Assembly: GCA_030740295.1 (NCBI GenBank)
Contig: JASLXP010000072.1
Location: 1-26,014 of the forward strand
DNA length: 26,014 bases
Direction of reading: 5' to 3'
From: Planctomycetota bacterium
GTDB taxonomy: Bacteria > Planctomycetota > PUPC01 > JACPCR01
Shown here one piece after another: positions 1 to 7,523 of this stretch. The notes beneath the pieces were generated by a model, which saw only the letters and a program-made list of their open reading frames with translations, ran no database searches and was not told the DNA's origin. The first letter of the stretch is position 1; each line of letters begins with the position of its first letter. Position numbers and translations under genes: made by a program.

Positions 1-2
1 CA

Positions 3-707
3 CCGGAATTAACCAGGAATCAGAAATACGTCACACGCTTTCTCAGGGAAGCTGAGTATGCCCATGCAGTGGATGACCCCTATATCGTAAAGGTGCTCGA
101 AGCCGGCCATCACCACGGCACTTATTTTTATGCCATGGAGATGATCGAAGGCCCTTCTTTTTCGGATTACGTCAGAGAGGGTAAGGAGCGGGATATGCTG
201 CGGGTGCTCCTGATCATCGGGGACATCCTGAACGCCCTTGCGGCCGTTCACGAGGCCGGCTACATCCATCGTGATGTCTCCGCAAAGAACATCATGCTTG
301 ATGAGAAAAACGGATGCGCAAAACTGGCCGATTTCGGGATTGCCAAACGATCTCAGGGGGATGAGACAACCACCACCAGCGTGATAGTGGGCACACCTCA
401 TTTCATGGCCCCGGAGGTCATTGAAGGTCGAGATCCTGACATTCGGTCTGACCTTTATTCATTAGGTATATGCCTGTTCTTCGGGATCGTTGGCGAATAC
501 CCTTTCAAAGGCGACAAGACGCAACTTATGTTTCAGCACACCAGCAAGCCCCTCGTCATTCCCGATTCAGCACCTGACGATATTGCCCAGTTCATCTCCA
601 TCTTGACCGATAAGGCCCCCGAAGGCAGGCCCAACCACCCAGGCATTGCCATGATGGAGCTGACAAAAGTTATCGAGAACCTCATCAGGGAACGGAGGGC
701 CGATTAG
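3..707 (+). CDS. Hanks-type Ser/Thr protein kinase (5' end outside window)
   Basis: This is the 3' part of a eukaryotic-like protein kinase; the open frame runs to the left edge, so the glycine-rich loop and ATP-anchoring lysine lie outside. The first visible residues form the alphaC region (RFLREAEYA, with the conserved Glu). They are followed by the hinge (AMEMIEG), the catalytic loop HRDVSAKN, the DFG motif (DFGIAKR), a Thr/Ser-rich activation loop and the APE motif (GTPHFMAPEVI). A GTG at 69 could be called as a start, but it would cut through the alphaC helix, so it is rejected. The protein ends shortly after the C-lobe (RERRAD) with no transmembrane segment or sensor domain after the kinase. 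The usual K of HRDxKxxN is Ser here, and a Lys precedes the Asn instead. It presumably phosphorylates Ser/Thr of unknown targets in the cytoplasm. Confidence 0.93.
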   Translation, partial: PELTRNQKYVTRFLREAEYAHAVDDPYIVKVLEAGHHHGTYFYAMEMIEGPSFSDYVREGKERDMLRVLLIIGDILNALAAVHEAGYIHRDVSAKNIMLDEKNGCAKLADFGIAKRSQGDETTTTSVIVGTPHFMAPEVIEGRDPDIRSDLYSLGICLFFGIVGEYPFKGDKTQLMFQHTSKPLVIPDSAPDDIAQFISILTDKAPEGRPNHPGIAMMELTKVIENLIRERRAD

Positions 708-763
708 AGGCACCATCGCTCATGTCTGGCAGGTGTGCCATTCCCCGCCTGTTGGTGGTAATC

Positions 764-790
764 CGAGAGTTTTTTATCAAAATTCTCTCG
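764..790. other. 27-nt symmetric palindrome between kinase and next gene
   Basis: A CGAGAG arm (764-769) pairs with CTCTCG (785-790). Inside it, TTTT can pair with AAAA around an ATC loop, separated from the outer stem by a symmetric TT/TT internal loop. It lies about 57 nt after the kinase stop and 58 nt before the next start. It could be a weak terminator or an operator. No T-tract follows, so a classical intrinsic terminator is unlikely. Confidence 0.3.
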
Positions 791-848
791 CATTTGGATC
801 ACAAAGCAGGATAACTGCCCCGAACTTCATCAGATTCAGGTTTTACCT

Positions 849-1328
849 ATGCCCTTAGGGCCTTTTCGAGAAGAAGACGTTGCCAAAATACTGGTAAGTC
901 GCGTTATTCTGCCACAGCGAGGAGGCAAACAGCTACGCTGCAAAGTCGGCAGGAAGGAAATCCTTGTCGAGCTGTCGGTGGGTGATGTGCAGGAACTTGG
1001 GGAGATTCGGGCCGGAGAATCGGTCGAATTGATCCTCCATTCGCTTGTTGAGAACGCCCAAAAAGGCAAAGCGAACAAATACGAAGTCGAAACCGGCTGG
1101 GCGAACGGGCTCATACTGGGCAGCGTCGATCAACTGGTCGGCGGACGTTGGAATGGAAGGATTCTCGATCTTGGCAACGGGTTGAGGTCTTATCTGGATC
1201 TGGAGATAGGTTCGGATTTCGAATTTGAGAAACTTGGCAGTGATGAATGGTGGCGCATCGAATTCGCACTGCCGCATCAGTGCATGATGATTAGAAAAGT
1301 GCAGAACGGGGACAAGGAAGTTGAGTAA
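849..1328 (+). CDS. Unrecognised 159-aa protein coupled to hflX
   Basis: I do not recognise this family. The predicted protein is soluble, rich in beta-type segments and charged residues, with no signal peptide, membrane segment or cysteine-metal motif. Visible elements are an N-terminal basic/beta part (VILPQRGGKQLRCKVGRKEI), a central acidic helix (GDVQELGEIRAGESVEL) and a C-terminal aromatic stretch (DEWWRIEF). The gene is supported by its position: it ends 8 nt inside hflX, an arrangement typical of translational coupling, and the downstream gene is certain. The ATG at 849 has only a weak upstream CAGG. A role linked to HflX or ribosome stress is possible but rests on context only. Confidence 0.65.
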   Translation: MPLGPFREEDVAKILVSRVILPQRGGKQLRCKVGRKEILVELSVGDVQELGEIRAGESVELILHSLVENAQKGKANKYEVETGWANGLILGSVDQLVGGRWNGRILDLGNGLRSYLDLEIGSDFEFEKLGSDEWWRIEFALPHQCMMIRKVQNGDKEVE

Positions 1329-2631
1329 CCTTGAAAGAACCGAGCTTTCGGTTCTCACGGAGCAGGCCATTCTGGTCGGTGTGCTCCTGCCGGATGATGA
1401 CCGAAGCGATTACGAAGACCCTCTGGAAGAGCTGGCAAGGCTGTCGCGTACTGCAGGCGCTACCGTCGTTGGTGCCGTTACGCAAAAGCGACAGAAACCG
1501 GACGCCACCTACTTCCTCGGCAAAGGCAAAGCGGAAGAGGCCGGCGAACTGGCCAGTGCAAACGACGCCAACGTCATTGTCGCCGATAACAATCTCTCCC
1601 CAGCCCAGATCAGAAATCTGGAAAAAATGACGGACACGAAAGTCGTCGACCGTACTGAGCTGATCCTGGACATCTTTGCCACTCGCGCCCAGACCAGCCA
1701 GGCCCGCATGCAGGTGGAACTGGCGCAGATGCAGTATCTGCTTCCAAGACTGCGAAGGATGTGGACTCACCTCGATACTTATGAAGGCGGCATCGGCACA
1801 CGCGGCCCCGGAGAAAAACAGCTCGAAATGGACCGCCGTCTGATTCGCAAACGGATCACTGATCTGCGTAAAGAACTCAAAGAGATCGAAGCACGCAAAC
1901 AGCGTGAAGTCGCCAAGCGCAAAGAGGTCTTTCAGGTCTCACTTGTTGGCTACACTAACGCTGGTAAATCCACTTTGATGAACCGGCTGACCGAGTCGGA
2001 CGTCTTCGTTGAAGACAGGCTCTTCTCCACCCTCGACACCCGCACTCGTGTATGGCCGATTGCCAAAGGTAAGACGATTCTTCTGAGCGATACCGTCGGT
2101 TTCATTCAGCGTCTCCCGCACAACCTGGTCGCCTCGTTCCACGCCACTCTCGAAGAGGCCGCCAATGCCGATCTGTTGCTGCACGTGGTGGACGCGGCAC
2201 ATCCTCAGTTCGAGCGGCAGATCAGTTCCGTTAATGAAGTGCTCGAAGAGCTCGAAATCTCACACAAGCCGCAGTTGATGGTCTTTAATAAATCCGACGA
2301 TGTCCAGGACGTCGTTTACGTGAAGGCCGCGCAAAAGCAATACGAGAACAGCGTCTTCCTCTCTGCGGCAACAGGAGAGGGCATCGACGATCTTCGCCAG
2401 ACCGTCCTGACCATTTACGACGAATTCGTCGTCGAAGCCGAGTTGGTCCTCAGCGCAGCCAACGGCAAACTGCTCTCAACCCTCGCCCACCGAAGCGACA
2501 TCCTGCAGCAGGAATTCGAAGGCAGCCACGTCCGCATGCGCACCCGTATCGATCGACGCCTCCTGGAGCAACTCCTGAACGAACAGCGCGGCTCTGAATT
2601 CGAGGTGGCCTCCGTCAGCGCAGCAACGTAA
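1321..2631 (+). CDS. hflX: GTPase HflX (ribosome-splitting factor)
   Basis: HflX is a ribosome-associated GTPase that splits stalled or heat-damaged 70S ribosomes. The 436-residue product has the family's usual length. It shows the N-terminal HflX domain, including QxxPDATYFLGKGK near 59-70 and the GIGTRGPGEKQLE signature at 157-169. A basic coiled linker (about 170-204) follows, then the G domain: G1 GYTNAGKST (210-218), G3 DTVG (257-260), G4 NKSD (323-326). The TTG start at 1321 overlaps the end of the preceding gene by 8 nt (TTGAGTAA). An AAGGA lies only 2 nt before it, which suggests coupling to upstream translation. Family assignment is secure; the exact start is less so. Confidence 0.96.
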   Translation: MSNLERTELSVLTEQAILVGVLLPDDDRSDYEDPLEELARLSRTAGATVVGAVTQKRQKPDATYFLGKGKAEEAGELASANDANVIVADNNLSPAQIRNLEKMTDTKVVDRTELILDIFATRAQTSQARMQVELAQMQYLLPRLRRMWTHLDTYEGGIGTRGPGEKQLEMDRRLIRKRITDLRKELKEIEARKQREVAKRKEVFQVSLVGYTNAGKSTLMNRLTESDVFVEDRLFSTLDTRTRVWPIAKGKTILLSDTVGFIQRLPHNLVASFHATLEEAANADLLLHVVDAAHPQFERQISSVNEVLEELEISHKPQLMVFNKSDDVQDVVYVKAAQKQYENSVFLSAATGEGIDDLRQTVLTIYDEFVVEAELVLSAANGKLLSTLAHRSDILQQEFEGSHVRMRTRIDRRLLEQLLNEQRGSEFEVASVSAAT

Positions 2632-2641
2632 GCGAGGGGGA

Positions 2642-2692
2642 GGAATCGGGAATCAGTGGAATCAGGATTCAAGATTCACAGTTCCAACACTC
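2642..2692 (+). repeat. Degenerate heptamer array before fmt (GGAATCA type)
   Basis: Between the hflX stop and the fmt start lie consecutive 7-mers: GGAATCG, GGAATCA, a 2-nt GT, GGAATCA, GGATTCA, AGATTCA, CAGTTCC and AACACTC. The array decays toward its 3' end and stops 14 nt before the preferred TTG start of fmt at 2707. It resembles the clearer arrays at 7242-7311 and 17320-17354 in period and position, but not in exact sequence. Confidence 0.55.
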
Positions 2693-2706
2693 CAACACCC
2701 CATAAT

Positions 2707-3654
2707 TTGAAACTCGTCTTCATAGGCACGCCTGATTTCTCTGTGCCATCTCTCAAAGCAATGGCTGCCTCTTCCCACGAGGTCGCCCTCGCGATCTGCC
2801 AACCCGACCGCCAGAGTGGGCGCGGCAAAAAGACTACGCCTCCGCCGGTAAAAGAAGCAGCGTCTGCGCTGGGCATCCCCGTCTTTCAGCCCGTCAAGGT
2901 CAGTGCCCCTGAGAGTATCGAACATATTCGACAGCATGAGCCGGACGTCCTCGCCGTCGTTGCGTACGGTCAAAAGCTGTCCAATGAGCTTCTCGTTGTG
3001 CCACGGCTCGGCTCGTTCAACCTGCACGGATCCATCCTTCCAAAATACCGAGGGGCTGCCCCGATCACCTATGCCGTCTGGAACGGCGAGCCTGAAACCG
3101 GGCTCACCATTTTCCGTATGGTCGAAAAGATGGACGCTGGTGAAATGGGCATCAAGGTCACCACTCAGATTGGCCCGGACGAAACTGCAGGAGAACTCCA
3201 CGACCGGCTCTCTCTCATGGGTGCAGACCTGTTTGTAGAGTTCCTCGATAAGCTCGAGGCCGGCCAGATCCAGTTCGTGGCTCAGGACGAATCGCAGGCG
3301 ACCATCGCACGCTCCCTCAAGAAAGAACAGGGCCTCATCGACTGGTCACAGCCCGGCGAGGCCATCTGCAGACACATCAGAGCCATGACGCCCTGGCCGG
3401 GCGCGTATACCTTTTATCCTGCTGAAAAACAGAGCCAGCGCCTCACCGTGCTGAAGGCATCTTTGGGTGCAACGCGATCAGTCGCGGCACCGGGCACCAT
3501 CCTCGAGGCCGGAGGTGATACCCTCCTCATCGCGACGGGTGACGGAGACCTTCTCATTCACCGTCTTGTGCCGGCGGGGAAGAAGCCGATGGATATCGGC
3601 CCCTTCCTTCGGGGCCATCAGCTCGAGGCCGGTAATCAACTTGGGCCGGAATGA
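2707..3654 (+). CDS. fmt: Methionyl-tRNA formyltransferase
   Basis: Fmt transfers a formyl group from 10-formyl-tetrahydrofolate to Met-tRNAi for translation initiation. Diagnostic segments are the N-terminal KLVFIGTPDFSVPSL, the formyl-folate binding and catalytic region FNLHGSILPKYRGAAPI, the MDAGEMG motif, and the C-terminal tRNA-binding part with MTPWPGAYTF. A GTG at 2656 would add 17 residues encoded by the upstream heptamer repeat. The TTG at 2707 gives 315 residues and places the product start exactly where the family begins (MKLVFIGTP), so it is preferred even though no clear Shine-Dalgarno sequence precedes it. It follows hflX after 75 nt and precedes an RluA-type synthase, a typical housekeeping run. 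Confidence 0.93.
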   Translation: MKLVFIGTPDFSVPSLKAMAASSHEVALAICQPDRQSGRGKKTTPPPVKEAASALGIPVFQPVKVSAPESIEHIRQHEPDVLAVVAYGQKLSNELLVVPRLGSFNLHGSILPKYRGAAPITYAVWNGEPETGLTIFRMVEKMDAGEMGIKVTTQIGPDETAGELHDRLSLMGADLFVEFLDKLEAGQIQFVAQDESQATIARSLKKEQGLIDWSQPGEAICRHIRAMTPWPGAYTFYPAEKQSQRLTVLKASLGATRSVAAPGTILEAGGDTLLIATGDGDLLIHRLVPAGKKPMDIGPFLRGHQLEAGNQLGPE

Positions 3655-3705
3655 TGACAGCTAAAGCGTCGACATATCGATTTACATATTCCTTACGGGC
3701 ACAGC

Positions 3706-4677
3706 ATGGGCAAGATTCCCATCCATCTTTTCGACAATCTTGAATACAGGGAATACGACCTGGTAATTCGTGCCCAGCCCACACAGATACGGCTGGACAA
3801 CCATGTCTTTGGCCGGTTCGGGTATCTTTCCCGCACGTACATTCAGAAGCTCATCAAGTGGGGCGAGATTACAGTCAACGGCGAGGCCGTGCGGCCCTCA
3901 AAGAAAATCCATGTTGGCGACAGCATCCACATGCGTCTGCCGGAGTTGCCGGAGCGTGTGATTGAACCGGAAAAGATGAAGCTGGACATCCTTCACGAAG
4001 ACGAGGACATCCTGGTCATTAACAAGCCCCGAGACCTCGCCTGCCACGCGGGCAAAAAATACTATGGAGGGACCCTGGCCAACGCGGTGATTTATCATCT
4101 GTTCGGCACAGACAAAGACGCCGGAAAAAACAACCCCGGCATCGTGCATCGCCTGGATAAAGATACGACCGGTGTCATGGTGTTGGCAAAGAACCCGGAA
4201 ACGCATCGCTTGATATCACGCCAGTTCGCAAGCGGCACAACGCAGAAGGAATACCTCGCAGTCATCAAGGGCCAGCCCAGAAAAAGCAGAGGCATCATCG
4301 ACAGCCCAATCGGCTATCACCCTTACCTGCGGCATACGATGAGCGTCCGCATGGATGCCAAAGGAAAGAAGGAGGCCGTGACCAGCTACACGGTTCTTGA
4401 AGAATTCGAAAGCGGTGCGGCCATCAGCCTGTTGCCGAAGACCGGCCGCACTCACCAACTTCGCGTGCATCTCGAATCCATCGGCCACCCCATGTATGGC
4501 GAAGATCGCTATTCCGGCCGGTACAAGAAGAACGAAATCGATCTCACCCTCGGCCGCCAGGCACTCCATGCCTGGAGACTGACAATCGAGCATCCGGCGA
4601 CTCGCGAAGAGGTAACCTTCGAAGCGCCCATCCCGTCAGATCTGACGATACTGATAAACGAACTGAGAGCCGGGTGA
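3706..4677 (+). CDS. RluA-family pseudouridine synthase
   Basis: Converts specific uridines of rRNA or tRNA to pseudouridine. An N-terminal S4 RNA-binding domain (about 29-80: GYLSRTYIQKLIKWGEITVNG) is followed by the catalytic domain. This has the motif HRLDKDTTGVMVLAK (148-162), with catalytic Asp151, and GRTHQLRVHL (247-256). The length of 323 residues fits RluC/RluD-like enzymes. The first 25 residues (IHLFDNLEYREYDLVIRAQ) precede the S4 domain and may be a lineage extension. The exact target (23S rRNA or tRNA) cannot be told from sequence alone, so no symbol is given. No strong ribosome-binding site precedes the ATG. It is the last gene of the plus-strand housekeeping run and converges with the sialidase-like gene. 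Confidence 0.93.
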   Translation: MGKIPIHLFDNLEYREYDLVIRAQPTQIRLDNHVFGRFGYLSRTYIQKLIKWGEITVNGEAVRPSKKIHVGDSIHMRLPELPERVIEPEKMKLDILHEDEDILVINKPRDLACHAGKKYYGGTLANAVIYHLFGTDKDAGKNNPGIVHRLDKDTTGVMVLAKNPETHRLISRQFASGTTQKEYLAVIKGQPRKSRGIIDSPIGYHPYLRHTMSVRMDAKGKKEAVTSYTVLEEFESGAAISLLPKTGRTHQLRVHLESIGHPMYGEDRYSGRYKKNEIDLTLGRQALHAWRLTIEHPATREEVTFEAPIPSDLTILINELRAG

Positions 4678-4686
4678 TCTCCGTCA

Positions 4687-4702
4687 CGCCTTCTGAAAGG
4701 CG
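4687..4702. terminator. Possible weak hairpin between convergent genes
   Basis: CGCCTT and AAGGCG form a 6-bp stem with a CTGA loop just after the pseudouridine synthase stop, in the 74-nt gap between convergent genes. There is no following T-tract on either strand, so termination activity is doubtful. Confidence 0.25.
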
Positions 4703-4751
4703 ATTGGCCCAAGACGATTGAAGAGCTGGAGAATGCGAAGTAGGCGAAGAA

Positions 4752-5879
4752 TCAGGCCACCCGAATTCGCACTGCAAACGCCGCGCTCTTTTGGCCCCAC
4801 GGGCCCGGCGCAGCATCCCAACCATTGGCGAGGCGGTCGTAGCAGAGGATGGCCTCATCCGGGCTGATGGCTGCAAGCCCCGTGTAAGAAGTCGTTTGAG
4901 TAGGTTTGGCGCGGCCTTCTCCCGAACAGACCTCCTCCTCAAAATGGAATGCCGGGTCGTCAAAAAGCTCGTTGTGATGGGCAGCAAGACTGATGCGTTG
5001 CCAGTCTCCGCCGGTGCCATCCTCATTTGCCCACAGAAACAGTCCCGGACGGCCGCCAGCCAGCAGAATCGAATGATCACCAACAGATGCAAGCCGCGGC
5101 TGAACCGACCAGGCGCCTGCGATTGCCTCTGGTTTGGACCAGCTCTGGCCTTCATCGGCACTGACGGATTTATGAAACAGTTGGTCTCTTCCACTTCCGA
5201 TCCTGTAGACACACATCAGGCGTCCATCAGTCAGGCGTACCGTGGCAGATTCGTCCGGGCCCTCTTTCGCTCCAGGTGTGTCTTTCCATGAAGCGATGAG
5301 ACTGAGGAAGGTCCACGTGATCCCGTCTGGGCTGGACAGGCACCACGCCGAACACTTCTCTTCACCCGCGTAGTTCCCATATAAGGTGGTAAACAGAGAG
5401 CCGTCACTCAGTTTGAGGATGTTTCCGTTGTTCATAAGTGTGAGCTCGTTCTTGTGATAATCGGAGATGTCTTTGGGAAATCCGAGGAACTGCATCGCCA
5501 CTCTGTCGGTTGAGACATCACCATCGTCCGTCATGCGGATTACCGTTCCCTTTGCTGAGCCGTTTCGCCTGTCCCCAGGCTCGAGGGGCCAAGTTTCGTA
5601 AGGCATCAGCACGAGTTCATGTTCCGCGCGCAGGAACGAAGTGTGCCCGTAGCTGTCGATATCTGTGGCGTGGGCCCAAGTGTTGCCACTGTCTCTTGAC
5701 AAGTACAGAGATGCTGGCCATTCGCCCTGGGCCACATCGGCGCTCAGCACGACCTCGCAGATAATGTTTGAATCGTCCAGCGGATGAACGGTAGGAAACC
5801 AGAAATGTCCCTCGGCGCATCCCACAAGAAAGGGCGCGCTGATTTCGAGATTGATGCCTTCAAATCTGTAAGTCTTCAT
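4752..5879 (-). CDS. Sialidase/BNR-repeat (Asp-box) beta-propeller protein
   Basis: A 375-residue six-bladed-propeller type protein of the exo-alpha-sialidase/BNR superfamily. Three Asp-box motifs (SxDxGxxW) are visible: SRDSGNTW (61-68), SSPDGITW (182-189) and SADEGQSW (240-247). There is also the family-like stretch GPDESATVRLTDGRLMCVYR (208-226). The classical FRIP arginine motif of true sialidases is not evident, so the substrate may be another acidic or neutral glycan. There is no signal peptide (the product starts MKTYRFEGINLEIS), which implies a cytoplasmic enzyme. The gene lies 89 nt downstream of the FG-GAP-like gene on the same strand and is probably co-transcribed with it. The ATG at 5879 lacks a clear Shine-Dalgarno sequence. 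Confidence 0.8.
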   Translation of the reverse strand: MKTYRFEGINLEISAPFLVGCAEGHFWFPTVHPLDDSNIICEVVLSADVAQGEWPASLYLSRDSGNTWAHATDIDSYGHTSFLRAEHELVLMPYETWPLEPGDRRNGSAKGTVIRMTDDGDVSTDRVAMQFLGFPKDISDYHKNELTLMNNGNILKLSDGSLFTTLYGNYAGEEKCSAWCLSSPDGITWTFLSLIASWKDTPGAKEGPDESATVRLTDGRLMCVYRIGSGRDQLFHKSVSADEGQSWSKPEAIAGAWSVQPRLASVGDHSILLAGGRPGLFLWANEDGTGGDWQRISLAAHHNELFDDPAFHFEEEVCSGEGRAKPTQTTSYTGLAAISPDEAILCYDRLANGWDAAPGPWGQKSAAFAVRIRVA

Positions 5880-5968
5880 GTGGCTCTTTTGGGGTAAAAG
5901 AAAGACGAAATATCACCCCGATACTACGATGATGGAAAGCATGGCGACAGTGCTTCTCGAACCAGTTT

Positions 5969-7238
5969 TTACATCCCGGGATAAAGGGTGTTGTTGTAGA
6001 GAGTCGGGTTGGCGTGCGGGCTGGTGTTGGCATAGATGCATGCGCCGGTTGAGCCAAAAAGGATGACTTCCTCACGGCTGTCGCCCCAGAGGTCGGCGCG
6101 GGTGCAATAGAAATGTGCTTCACGTTCTTCACCGGTGCGTTCCGGTGTGTGCAGCATGTGAAAGGTCTCCAGAATCTCGCCTTCGCCGTTGATGATGGCT
6201 GCCGGCGCCTCCGGGCCACGGCTGTATGCCAGAACGCACAGCGGCGCGCCACCTCCAAGCCAGTCAATCTCGATGATGGCTGCGGCCCAGCTCCCGTCCG
6301 GCTGTTCCCTGCGATAGATTTCGTTGCCCTCGATATCATAAAGGTAAAGCATGGCACGGGAGGTGAACTCGCCCCGTGGGTGGCCGCGATCGAGGACCAT
6401 GACCTGCACTTCTGAATCTTCCCGAAACTGACCGGCCAGAACGTGCTGAGCTTCCTTCAGCGGATGCTGCCAGAGTTCTCTACCTTCAGGCGAAAGGCAG
6501 TGGATGCCGTGATTCCCGAACAGCAGCCGCCACGAGCCGTCCGCGAGCCGAACCACGAACGCGGCGTCCTGATGTGCGCGGATCGTTCTCGAAAATCGGA
6601 CGACCGTCATCATCGATGAGCGCGAACCCGACAAAGACCTCGTCTCGCCCGTCGCCATCGATGTCACCGATGGCTGGGAAGTGCCCCGGACTACCTTCCC
6701 AATGCCACATGACTTCCCCGGCATGCGAAAGACCCCACAGATTCCAGTAGCGGTCTTTAACCACCAGGTCTCGACGCCGGCCCTGACCAGTCAGGTCGGC
6801 GAAAAGGAAGCAGTCGTCCGCGGGCGCTGGAATGGGAAAGGCATCTTTCTCCATGCCGGTCTCGCCATCGAGGATGACCATGGTGGCCTCGCCTTCATAG
6901 CGCCTGGCACGCTGAATGGCCCAGCCTTCTTCGTAGAGTTCCGCATACTTTGCCTGGCGCACGTAGAGTACTTCGTTCCGCCCGTCGTCATCCCAATCGT
7001 AGATTTGCACGGGCAGGTCGCTGTAGATAGGCCCGTTCTCAGTCGCAGGCTCTCCTGTCTGCCAGAGGACATTCCCAAAGATATCGGTCGCGGTGAGGCA
7101 GGTAATCTCTCGTGTTCCATGGATGCTCTGCGTAAAGAGCAGGTCGGGCGCGCCGTTACCGTTCAGGTCACCGATACGTAGGGTTTCCGCACCAAAGTCT
7201 TTGACGTCGATTGTTGAGAGAGGGTGGCTGTATGTCAT
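5969..7238 (-). pseudogene. FG-GAP/VCBS-like propeller protein, disrupted by a +1 frameshift
   Basis: Two overlapping minus-strand frames encode consecutive parts of one protein of about 420 residues. The first frame (from 7238) carries repeated D-x-[DN]-x-[DN]-G calcium-type motifs: GDLNGNGAPDLLF (23-35), YDWDDDGRNEVLYV (80-93) and GDIDGDGRDEVFVGFA. It then loses sense near 6580-6590. The second frame resumes with HQDAAFVVRLADGSWRLLFG and continues to a natural end (NNTLYPGM) at 5969, including LWGDSREEVILFG. One extra base around 6577-6590 explains the switch. The domain type matches FG-GAP propellers, such as those of rhamnogalacturonan lyase-like proteins, but an enzymatic role is not shown. 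No signal peptide is visible. A heptamer array begins 3 nt upstream of the start. The shift could be a real mutation or an assembly error. Confidence 0.75.
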
Positions 7239-7241
7239 GTG

Positions 7242-7311
7242 GATGCGGGATGCTCGATACTCGATGCTCGATACTCGATGCTCGATACCGGATATTGGAT
7301 ACTCGATGCTT
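7242..7311. repeat. Ten-unit heptamer tandem array (GATRCTC)
   Basis: Ten contiguous 7-mers without gaps: GATGCGG, GATGCTC, GATACTC, GATGCTC, GATACTC, GATGCTC, GATACCG, GATATTG, GATACTC, GATGCTT. The core alternates GATGCTC and GATACTC, so a 14-bp super-period is also present. The array starts 3 nt upstream of the start codon of the minus-strand FG-GAP-like gene (7238), where its ribosome-binding site should be. In that gene's sense the unit reads GAGYATC. Confidence 0.95.
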
Positions 7312-7351
7312 TCAGTCCTCTGCTTGCGTCTAATCTGAAACCGGGGTCATG

Positions 7352-7447
7352 AGCGAATCGGAATCGCGAGAATCCAGTATTCAGTATCAGATGGGGCAGA
7401 CAGGTCTTTGCAGAATCATTCGCTCCACCTGAATCCTAATCTGAATC
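7352..7447. repeat. Degenerate GAATC/CAGTAT repeat tract upstream of the metE-like gene
   Basis: This tract contains scattered related words: GAATCG-GAATCG, the direct 7-mer pair CAGTATT-CAGTATC (7375-7388), and GAATCCTAATCTGAATCGG (7431-7449). The vocabulary resembles the heptamer arrays elsewhere in the window. The rest of the 7239-7523 interval shows no convincing gene, promoter or RNA. Confidence 0.4.
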
Positions 7448-7523
7448 GGTTTGCATTCACAGGGCTATGCTGTGGAATCCAATTGGTTGAAGAAGTCACC
7501 CGCGCCAGGAAAACGTTAAGACC

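Noticed and set aside
721..745. TGGCA/TGCCA inverted repeat after the kinase considered as a terminator
   Set aside because: The stem is 5 bp with no T-tract.
7242..7311. Heptamer array considered as a CRISPR array
   Set aside because: Units are 7 bp and contiguous with no spacers, and no cas gene is present, so it is a simple tandem repeat.
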